64,000 nt of DNA, taken from Luteimonas viscosa (GTDB lineage: Bacteria; Pseudomonadota; Gammaproteobacteria; Xanthomonadales; Xanthomonadaceae). The notes under the pieces were generated by a model that was not told where the DNA came from, did no database searches, and was given only the letters and a program-made list of their open reading frames with translations. Of this stretch, positions 58,230 through 64,000 are shown piece after piece. The stretch's first letter is position 1. Every line of letters starts with the position of its first letter. The stretch spans positions 2,707,248 through 2,771,247 of the forward strand of contig NZ_VTFT01000001.1 in the NCBI RefSeq assembly GCF_008244685.1, given 5' to 3'. The position numbers were made by a program, and so were the translations under genes.

Positions 58230-58371
58230 GGCATTGCTCCTCGTTCGGGTGGGGGGAGGGCGTGGAGTGCGCCCGCTCCGGTGATGCCTACTCTGGGCGC
58301 GCGTGCCTGCATCGTCGTGACAGGGAATCCTGAAAACTTGACCGGGCGTCCCGCGAGCGGGAGAAGCCCAA

Positions 58372-58396
58372 CCCGGGTGCGCTTCGCTTACCCGGG
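58372..58396. repeat. Stem-loop repeat, copy 2
   Basis: CCCGGGT and ACCCGGG arms enclose gcgcttcgctt. The unit and its flank (58371-58400) match the copy at 52951-52980 with few differences. A gagcgggagaag fragment just upstream resembles the end of the hairpin repeat at 39138-39271. The remainder of 58230-58531 holds no gene. Confidence 0.7.
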
Positions 58397-58531
58397 CTAC
58401 GGCAGCATCTGTCGGAACGGTCGGACCGCGGACGCCACCTTTGCTAGGCTGCCGCGAAGCGCCGCAGCCGCTGGCGATCCGGATGCGCGTTCCGGCTCCC
58501 GCGTGCGCCTCCCAGCCACAGGACGGTTCCC

Positions 58532-59221
58532 ATGAACGCGAAACTCCTCGCAATCCTCGTCGCTGCGCTCGGCAGCTGCGGCCCGCTGTTGGCGCAGGAC
58601 CACGGCAGCGTTCCGGTGGACGTCTCCCTGCCGGGCCTGCGGTTCACGCTCGCGGCCAATGGCGCGCAGGATCTGTACACGCTGGAGGACGGCGGCAGGC
58701 TGGTGCTGCGCAGCCCGGCGAAGCGCGACAACTTCCGCGATCCCGACGGCACGAAGGCGAACATCTCCGCGCCGATGCTGCTCGCGCAGATCGACAACAC
58801 CCGCCCTTTCACCCTCACCGCGCGCGTGCAGCCGACCCTGCTCGACACCTACGATGCCGGAACGCTCTACGTCTGGGCAGGCGCCGAGTCGTGGCTGAAG
58901 ATGGCGCTCGAGCGCGACGAACGCCGCCTCACCCGACTGGTCAGCGTGCGCACCGAAGGCACCTCCGACGACAACAACCACGATGTCGTCGAAGGCGATG
59001 CCGTGCACATGAAGATTTCCTCCGATGCCACCACGATCGGCTTCTACTATTCGCTGGACAACCGCGAGTGGCAGCTCATCCGCCTGTACCGCAACGCCTA
59101 TCCGGACAGGCTGTGGCTCGGGATCAGCTCGCAGTCGCCGATCGGGACGGGCAATGCCACGGTGTTCGAGGACATCGCCCTCACGGATGCCGCCGTGTCC
59201 GACTTCCGCATGGGGAAATAG
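58532..59221 (+). CDS. Exported DUF1349 (beta-jellyroll) protein
   Basis: A 229-residue protein with a signal peptide ([18 protein letters not shown]). The concanavalin-like DUF1349 fold shows [58 protein letters not shown] and [14 protein letters not shown]...WLGISSQSP. YesU-like members are thought to bind or act on polysaccharides; the activity is unknown. The start at 58532 is a good ATG. It is convergent with the GT at 59414; the 192-bp gap shows no feature. Confidence 0.86.
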   Translation: MNAKLLAILVAALGSCGPLLAQDHGSVPVDVSLPGLRFTLAANGAQDLYTLEDGGRLVLRSPAKRDNFRDPDGTKANISAPMLLAQIDNTRPFTLTARVQPTLLDTYDAGTLYVWAGAESWLKMALERDERRLTRLVSVRTEGTSDDNNHDVVEGDAVHMKISSDATTIGFYYSLDNREWQLIRLYRNAYPDRLWLGISSQSPIGTGNATVFEDIALTDAAVSDFRMGK

Positions 59222-59413
59222 ACGCGCGCTCGCGCTGCAGCGATACAGGCCGAAGACGGTCGGGCGCGGGCCTCGCGGTGCAGTGGTGATCGTCCTGGCG
59301 GACATCGATGGAAGGCGAGCATCGGTCGCCGCGGCCGGCGTCGACGCTCCCGTGCGGTGCGCAGCGTGCGCGGGCGACGTTCCGCATCCGGCGCGCCGGC
59401 CCGGCGACTCCGG

Positions 59414-60073
59414 TCAGGCGGCCGCTTCCTCCAGTCCCAGCAGGTAGTCGCCGAACCCGTGTCGCGCGCGCGCGTCGCGTCGCGCGCTGGTCCATACCGC
59501 GGGCGAACCACGCCGCGCGATCGCGAAGCCCGCACGCGCCAACGCGTCGATCAGGGCGCGGTCCTCGTGCGCCGCGTGCGGGGGGAACCCGCCGACGGCG
59601 CGGTAGGCACTTGCCGAAACGCCCAGGTTCGCGCCGTGCACGTGCGCATGCCCGTCGCGATAGTGTTCGGCGGCGAGGAAGGCGTCGCGCACGACGGGCC
59701 GGTAGTCGAGCCAGTCGCCGACGCGGACCGTGCCGCAGAACGCATCCGCCGCGCACGCCAGCTGCCCCGAAAGCCAGTCGGGCGGGACCCGGCTGTCGGC
59801 ATCGGTGGAGGCGAGCCAGCGCGCGCCTGCGCGCAGCAACGCAGCGGCCGCGACCGCGCGCGCCTGGCCCACGTTGCGTGCCTCGAGCCGCACCGTGGGT
59901 ACGCCGAGCCCTTCGCAGATCGCGGCGGTCGCGTCGCGGCAGCGGTCGAGCGCGACCACCACCGCCACCGGCTCGCCGCGCAGGCGCGGGCAAGCCGCGG
60001 CGACCTGGATGTTTCGCAGGCAATCGCCGATCAGCGCCTGCTCGTCGTGCGCGGGCACCAGCACCCCGATCAT
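59414..60073 (-). CDS. Small soluble GT2 glycosyltransferase (last gene of four-gene operon)
   Basis: A 219-residue GT-A glycosyltransferase. It starts MIGVLVPAHDEQALIGDCL, has the nucleotide-binding VVVALDRCRDATA, the DxD motif in STDADSRVPPDWL, GANLGVSASAYRAVGGFPPHAAHEDRALI (acceptor region with the ED motif) and no membrane helix. The donor and acceptor are unknown. Its ATG overlaps the methyltransferase stop by four bases. The operon also encodes a PIG-L deacetylase and an acyl-CoA dehydrogenase, which points to a lipid- or acyl-linked sugar product. Confidence 0.9.
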   Translation of the reverse strand: MIGVLVPAHDEQALIGDCLRNIQVAAACPRLRGEPVAVVVALDRCRDATAAICEGLGVPTVRLEARNVGQARAVAAAALLRAGARWLASTDADSRVPPDWLSGQLACAADAFCGTVRVGDWLDYRPVVRDAFLAAEHYRDGHAHVHGANLGVSASAYRAVGGFPPHAAHEDRALIDALARAGFAIARRGSPAVWTSARRDARARHGFGDYLLGLEEAAA

Positions 60074-60666
60074 CGCAGGCCCTCGCGCTGCGCCACCGAG
60101 ACCGCGTCGTCGCTCCAGCCGTCGAGCACGAAGTCCGCATCCTCGTAACGCCATCCCGGCACCAGTCCGGGAATCGCACCCAGGCGCGCGTGCACCGCTG
60201 CAGTGCTGGCCAGGCGGCCGTCGAAATCATCACGCCAGTGGCACGCCACCAGCACCGCGCCGGGCGCCAGGCTCCCGGCGACGCGCCTGGCGAACGCGTC
60301 GAGCGTGCCGTCGTCGAGGTAGTAGCCCATCTCCCCGACCACCACCAGGTCGAAGCGTCCGGCGGGCCAGTCGCGCGGATGCTCCATGCGCACGACCTCG
60401 ACCGACGGCAGGTCGCTGCAGGCCCGCTGCGCCGCTTCGACCGCACGCGGATGCAGGTCGGTGGCCAGCAGCGAGGCGCAGCGCGTGGCCAGCCGCCGCG
60501 TGAGCTCGCCATTGGCGCAGCCGATTTCCCATCCGCGCCCGAACGCGGGTTTCGGCAGCGTCGAGAGCAGGAGTTCGCGTTTGCGCGCCTCGTACCAGCG
60601 ATCGCGGTAACCGAACGGATCCTCTCCCTCGGCCCAGACCGCGTCGAAATAGCGCGCCAGGCTCAT
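60070..60666 (-). CDS. NodS-like SAM-dependent methyltransferase
   Basis: A 198-residue class I methyltransferase. It begins SLARYFDAVWAEGEDPFGY, with motif I WEIGCANGELTRRLA, LLATDLHPRAVEAAQ, and motif II/III LVVVGEMGYYLDDGTLDAF. The PFGYRDRWYEARKRELLLS lead and GYYL motif resemble NodS, which N-methylates chitin-oligosaccharide backbones in rhizobia. The true substrate here is unknown. It overlaps both neighbours by four bases (ATGA), so all are coupled. Confidence 0.88.
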   Translation of the reverse strand: MSLARYFDAVWAEGEDPFGYRDRWYEARKRELLLSTLPKPAFGRGWEIGCANGELTRRLATRCASLLATDLHPRAVEAAQRACSDLPSVEVVRMEHPRDWPAGRFDLVVVGEMGYYLDDGTLDAFARRVAGSLAPGAVLVACHWRDDFDGRLASTAAVHARLGAIPGLVPGWRYEDADFVLDGWSDDAVSVAQREGLR

Positions 60667-61418
60667 GCCAGGTAGACCTCGAACGGGCGCAGGAAGCGTT
60701 CGACCACGTGCGCGGGCAGGATCGGCTGCGGGGTCGCGGGATGGGCGGTGCCCAGCTGCGAGGCGAAGCAGGCGATCGCGCGTCGCTTGGCGGCCAAGGC
60801 GTGCGCATCGAGCTCGAGCCTGAAGGCGTCGAAGGGTGCATCCGCGGCGTCCGGCGGCAGCCAGTGCCAGGCCCAGACCGGGTACTGCAGCAGGCAGGCA
60901 TCGCTCGACTGCGCCACCTGGAGCGCGGCCTCGCCGAGCGCGTCGTGGTCCGGGTGGCCATCGTGTTCCCAGGGCGCGAGCACGAGATCGTCGGGGCAGA
61001 GCAAGGCGGCGACCTCGCGCACCAGCGCTTCCCGGCAGCCGGCCAGACCACCGTCGGGCAGGCCCAGGCGCCGCACCTGCGCATGCACGCCCAGGGCGGA
61101 CAGCGCCAGCGCGACCTCGTTCGGCCGCTGTTCGCGCAATCGCTGCGGCGTCCAGTCGGTGTCGCCGGGGTAGCAGGCTTCGCCGTCGGTCGCCGCCAAC
61201 AGGTGTACCTCCAGGCCCGCATGCGCCGCCGCGCGCATCAGGCCTGCGCAGGCCAGGGTTTCGTCGTCGGGATGCGGCGACAACACCAGCAGTCGCCGGT
61301 GGCCGTCGAGCAGCGATTCGGCCGCCCGAACGGGCAACGCGGACAACCAGGGCGAGGCCTGCCAGTCGGCCTCGACATGCCCTGCGCCGACGATCCGCGG
61401 CGCGATCACAACGGCCAT
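60663..61418 (-). CDS. PIG-L (LmbE-like) N-deacetylase
   Basis: A zinc hydrolase of 251 residues that in this family removes N-acetyl groups from GlcNAc-containing small molecules. It carries LLVLSPHPDDETLACAGLM (metal-binding His-Pro-Asp-Asp), ATDGEACYPGD and APWEHDGHPDHDALGEAAL with the third His. No signal peptide is seen, so it acts in the cytoplasm. It overlaps the dehydrogenase gene by 13 bp and the methyltransferase gene by four. Confidence 0.91.
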   Translation of the reverse strand: MAVVIAPRIVGAGHVEADWQASPWLSALPVRAAESLLDGHRRLLVLSPHPDDETLACAGLMRAAAHAGLEVHLLAATDGEACYPGDTDWTPQRLREQRPNEVALALSALGVHAQVRRLGLPDGGLAGCREALVREVAALLCPDDLVLAPWEHDGHPDHDALGEAALQVAQSSDACLLQYPVWAWHWLPPDAADAPFDAFRLELDAHALAAKRRAIACFASQLGTAHPATPQPILPAHVVERFLRPFEVYLA

Positions 61419-62389
61419 CGCGCAGCGGCTTCCAGGTCGGCGACGTCGGCGCCCAGCGCCGCCCAGTCGCGGTCGGCATGGCTCTGGCGGACGAACACGG
61501 CGAGGTCCGCGCAGCGCCGCGCATGCGCACCGTCGCTGCACAGCGGGCCGGGGCCGAGGCTGCGGGCCGCGGCGTCGAGCACCTCGTGGCAGGCGCGTTC
61601 GATCACCGAGCGCAGCCGCACCACCTCGCGGCGATGCGGTTCGCCCGGCGCCGCGTCGATGCGCGCGGCGAGTTCGCGCAGCAGCGCGGACGCGGCGCCG
61701 AGCGTCATGTCGACGCGCCCGAGCGCCGCGGCGAGATGCGGATCGCGCGCGACCCGCGGCGGGTCGGCCATGCGCTGGGCGATCGCGACCGCGGCCCCGT
61801 ACCAGCAGGCGGCCACGCCCGCACCGCCGTGCCAGAACCCCGGGCGCTCCAGGTAGGCGCCCGGCCCGCCGATGCGACGGCAGGGCACCGCGTCGAAATC
61901 GACCGGGCCGCTCTCGATCGCCGCCATCCCGACCGCTTCCCAGCCCGCGGGCGGGCGCGAGATGCCGGCTTCGCGCATCGACACCAGCACCAGTCGCCGC
62001 GCATCGCCGTCGCGCACGGTGAGCAGCGCGGCGTCGACGAAGCGCGCGCCCGAGCACCACGGCTTGCGCCCGCGGATGCGCGGGCCGCCGGGACCGTCCT
62101 GCAGCGTTGCGGTCGACTGCGGTCCCTCCGCGGCCCAGACCGCGAGCAGGCTGTGGTCGTCAGGCGCGGCCGCGTCGAGTTCGGCGAGTATCGCGAGCGC
62201 GTCGTGATGCGCCTCCAGCACCTTGGCCAGGGCCAGATCCTCCGCGCCGAGCGCGGCGAGTTCGCGCCAGCGATCGAGCGTGTTGCCGCGCCCGGGGAGC
62301 GCGATCGCGCCCCCTTCGCGCAAGCGCGCACGGGACAGGTCCTCGAGCGTGGGAGGGAGGCGCGAGGGAGCGGGCGAGGGCGTCGGCAT
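61406..62389 (-). CDS. Acyl-CoA dehydrogenase family protein (first gene of four-gene operon)
   Basis: A 327-residue flavoprotein-like product, a little shorter than standard acyl-CoA dehydrogenases (~380). Recognisable segments are LLAVWAAEG, RIRGRKPWCSGARFVDAALLTV (central beta-domain), PPAGWEAVGMAAIESGPVDFDAVPC and a C-terminal helical bundle ending FVRQSHADRDWAALGADVADLE. The usual catalytic Glu cannot be placed with confidence, so activity is uncertain. The ATG at 62389 is chosen over an in-frame TTG at 62407. The promoter should lie in the 105-bp gap below the VOC gene. Confidence 0.85.
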   Translation of the reverse strand: MPTPSPAPSRLPPTLEDLSRARLREGGAIALPGRGNTLDRWRELAALGAEDLALAKVLEAHHDALAILAELDAAAPDDHSLLAVWAAEGPQSTATLQDGPGGPRIRGRKPWCSGARFVDAALLTVRDGDARRLVLVSMREAGISRPPAGWEAVGMAAIESGPVDFDAVPCRRIGGPGAYLERPGFWHGGAGVAACWYGAAVAIAQRMADPPRVARDPHLAAALGRVDMTLGAASALLRELAARIDAAPGEPHRREVVRLRSVIERACHEVLDAAARSLGPGPLCSDGAHARRCADLAVFVRQSHADRDWAALGADVADLEAAARWPL

Positions 62390-62512
62390 GGCCCGCCAGT
62401 GGAACAAACCGCCCGTCGGGGCCGCGTGACTGCGGAACGACCGCAGTGCACGCCTCGCGCACGGCTGGCGACTGCGGAGGTGGAAGCGGACAGTCGCGTC
62501 GAACGGCGCGTC

Positions 62513-62905
62513 CTAGCGTGGCCGGTATACCGCGCAAAGCTTGTTGCCGTCGGGATCGCGCACGTAGGCCAGATGCATCGGCCCGCTGCCGCCCTCGCGT
62601 GGTCCGGGCGGATCCTCGATGGAGGTGCCGCCGGCGGCCACGGCGGTGTCGTGGAAGGCCTGCACCTGTTCGGGAGAGGCGCAGCGGAACCCGAGGGTGC
62701 TGCCGTTGGCGACCGTGGCCGGCTCGCCGTTGATCGGCTGGGTGATGCCCAGGGAGTGTCCGTCGTGGCGATAGAACAGGCGCTCGTGGCCGGAGGCCGT
62801 GCGCTGGCGCACGGGCTCCGCCACGCCGAGCACCGCGAGCACGGCGCTGTAGAAGCGCTGCGACCGTTCGATGTCGTTCGATCCGATGACGATGTGGTTG
62901 AACAA
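62513..62905 (-). CDS. VOC-family (glyoxalase/dioxygenase-fold) protein
   Basis: A 130-residue single-domain protein with two beta-alpha-beta-beta-beta modules: FNHIVIGSNDIERSQRFYSAVLAVLG, HSLGITQPINGEPATVANGSTLGFRC, and AYVRDPDGNKLCAVYR at the end. The His near the N-terminus and the Glu/His of the second half suit a metal site. Family members include glyoxalase I, fosfomycin/bleomycin resistance proteins and lyases; no choice can be made. The 298-bp gap upstream shows no convincing gene. Confidence 0.9.
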   Translation of the reverse strand: MFNHIVIGSNDIERSQRFYSAVLAVLGVAEPVRQRTASGHERLFYRHDGHSLGITQPINGEPATVANGSTLGFRCASPEQVQAFHDTAVAAGGTSIEDPPGPREGGSGPMHLAYVRDPDGNKLCAVYRPR

Positions 62906-63203
62906 GGCCGGCTCCAGGTTGCGGTGGGATCGGTAAGCGGGGGAGGTTAGCCCGTCGCGGGAGGCGCCGGTGTGCCAGGCGTGGGCCGCAGCGGCATGTC
63001 ATCCACGCTGCGACGCGGATCGATCACGCCCTGGATACCCGGCTCGCGTCGCAGCGGCTTCATCCACCCTGCTTGCGGCTGCAATCGCCGTCTCGCCAGC
63101 GACCCGGTGCCTGCTTCCGGTTCGTCGTGCGCCGGAACGCCCGCAGCAACGCGTTGCAGGCCTCGCGCAAGACTTCCTTCCCCGTCGGCGGCTGGGCGTG
63201 CCT

Positions 63204-64000
63204 TCAATTCCATTCCAGCCATTCACCCGGCGCGAGCACCTGCAACGCGAAGGATCTGCCGCGCACCAGGCTGCGCAAACGCCCGATCGGATCCTCGACT
63301 TCCACGTACTCGTCCATGCCGCCGACACCGTAGTGGATGGGGACCAGCCGGCGCGCGCCGAGGATGGTCGCCGCCGCCACCGCCTGCTCGGGCGTGAGCA
63401 CGCCGGGCTGGCCGCTGGCCGGTTGGCGCCACCCGAACCTGGCTCCGTTGACCGGCAGGAACACCGCATCGAACGGACCGAACTGGCGGCCGATCCGCCA
63501 CCAGTGCCCGTGCCAGAGCGTGTCGCCGCCGTGGAAGATGCGACGTCCGCCGGCGCTGACCACCCACGAAGCCTGCGGATCTCCGTAGCCGTCCGCTGCC
63601 GGGACCGCGGCGGCGGTGAAGTCGCCGACCAGCTGCGGCTCCCACCACGGCGCCGGACGCGCGCGGGCGGCGTCGGGCACCGGGCGCGGGGTCGCGCCTT
63701 GCGGATGCAGCAGCACGCCGCCCTCGCCCAGGACCTGGCCCACCGCCATCGCATCGAAATGGTCGGGGTGCGCATGGGTGACGAGCACGCTGCGATCGCC
63801 CACCGCATCGTCCACCGGCACCAGCCGGTCGGGGAGGGCGTCGCCCCACGCTTCCGGATCGACCAGGGGATCGATGAACAGCGTCGCGTCCGGCAGCTGC
63901 AGCCGGATGCCCGCCCATGCGAGTCGCTGGATGCGCAATGCGTCGGAAGCACCGGCCACGAGCGCGCGGGCGCCCGGCACGAGCGTCGCAGCCGCGAGGC
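63204..64000 (-). CDS. Metallo-beta-lactamase-fold hydrolase (UlaG/lactonase-like), N-terminus beyond window
   Basis: The visible 265 residues carry the metal motif THAHPDHFDAM (HxHxDH), FHGGDTLWHGHW, DAVFLPVNG and the final PIHYG His. This order is seen in the UlaG and N-acylphosphatidylethanolamine phospholipase D-like branch. A GTG at 63980 could start the gene, but the frame stays open to the window edge and reads LAAATLVPGARALVAGA just before the fold. This looks like part of a signal or leader, so the true start is probably outside. Confidence 0.88.
   Translation of the reverse strand, partial: LAAATLVPGARALVAGASDALRIQRLAWAGIRLQLPDATLFIDPLVDPEAWGDALPDRLVPVDDAVGDRSVLVTHAHPDHFDAMAVGQVLGEGGVLLHPQGATPRPVPDAARARPAPWWEPQLVGDFTAAAVPAADGYGDPQASWVVSAGGRRIFHGGDTLWHGHWWRIGRQFGPFDAVFLPVNGARFGWRQPASGQPGVLTPEQAVAAATILGARRLVPIHYGVGGMDEYVEVEDPIGRLRSLVRGRSFALQVLAPGEWLEWN

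Noticed and set aside
62947-63222. Minus-strand open frame of 91 codons upstream of the VOC gene
   Set aside because: It overlaps the end of the metallo-beta-lactamase-fold gene in another frame and has a Pro/Arg-rich composition with no recognisable domain.

Overview
The window is GC-rich chromosomal DNA from a gammaproteobacterium of the Lysobacteraceae/Xanthomonadaceae type (Luteimonas/Lysobacter-like). The genus is an inference. It rests on gene order (algH-ruvX-pyrB; kdsD-kdsC-lptCAB-rpoN-hpf-ptsN-hprK-rapZ-EIIA-ptsH-ptsI-mgtE; murU-amgK beside xanB; prmA beside a DUF3426 zinc-ribbon gene) and on dispersed stem-loop repeats of the kind common in xanthomonads. No rRNA, tRNA, CRISPR array, prophage or transposase gene was seen.

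Layout. 1-5.9 kb: zinc-ribbon protein (cut by the left edge), prmA, a two-domain GT2 glycosyltransferase whose reading frame is broken, Mn/Fe superoxide dismutase and 3-methyladenine glycosylase. 5.9-8.5 kb: SlyD-like isomerase, algH, ruvX, pyrB. 8.7-9.1 kb: a 390-bp non-coding element with terminal inverted repeats and an 8-bp target duplication. 9.1-21.9 kb: a long minus-strand block. Read in the direction of transcription it makes Kdo (kdsD, kdsC), exports LPS (lptC, lptA, lptB), and carries sigma-54, hibernation factor, the regulatory PTS (ptsN, hprK, rapZ, EIIA, HPr, EI), a Mg transporter and a lipoprotein esterase. No sugar permease of the PTS is encoded, so these proteins are likely regulators.

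22-30.5 kb: ibaG-murA, an EF-hand-like small membrane protein, two tandem DUF3108 proteins behind purM-purN, then DUF2066, a PerM/AI-2E family permease and hda. 30.5-35.8 kb: an unusual single-chain Rieske ferredoxin-cytochrome P450, the MurU/AmgK cell-wall recycling bypass (which feeds UDP-MurNAc back around MurA) and a bifunctional mannose-6-P isomerase/GDP-mannose pyrophosphorylase. 35.9-44.4 kb: sulfate uptake and cysteine/siroheme synthesis (cysA, cysW, cysT, sbp, cysK, cysG) with the LysR regulator CysB. The cysG-cysB gap holds two inverted repeats that are candidate operators.

44.4-64 kb: accessory genes, mostly single: gamma-glutamylcyclotransferase-like protein, a flavin-split-barrel protein with a histone-H1-like tail, serine hydrolase, Gfo/Idh oxidoreductase, MASE2-GGDEF cyclase, phasin-like protein, ThuA protein, secreted deacetylase, two MFS carriers, an RcnB-like periplasmic protein, GNAT, chloroperoxidase-type hydrolase and a DUF1349 protein. 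They are followed by a tightly overlapping four-gene operon (acyl-CoA dehydrogenase, PIG-L deacetylase, NodS-like methyltransferase, small GT2). The enzyme mix of that operon suggests an uncharacterised glycoconjugate pathway and is, with the Rieske-P450, the best candidate for something undescribed. The right edge cuts a metallo-beta-lactamase-fold protein.
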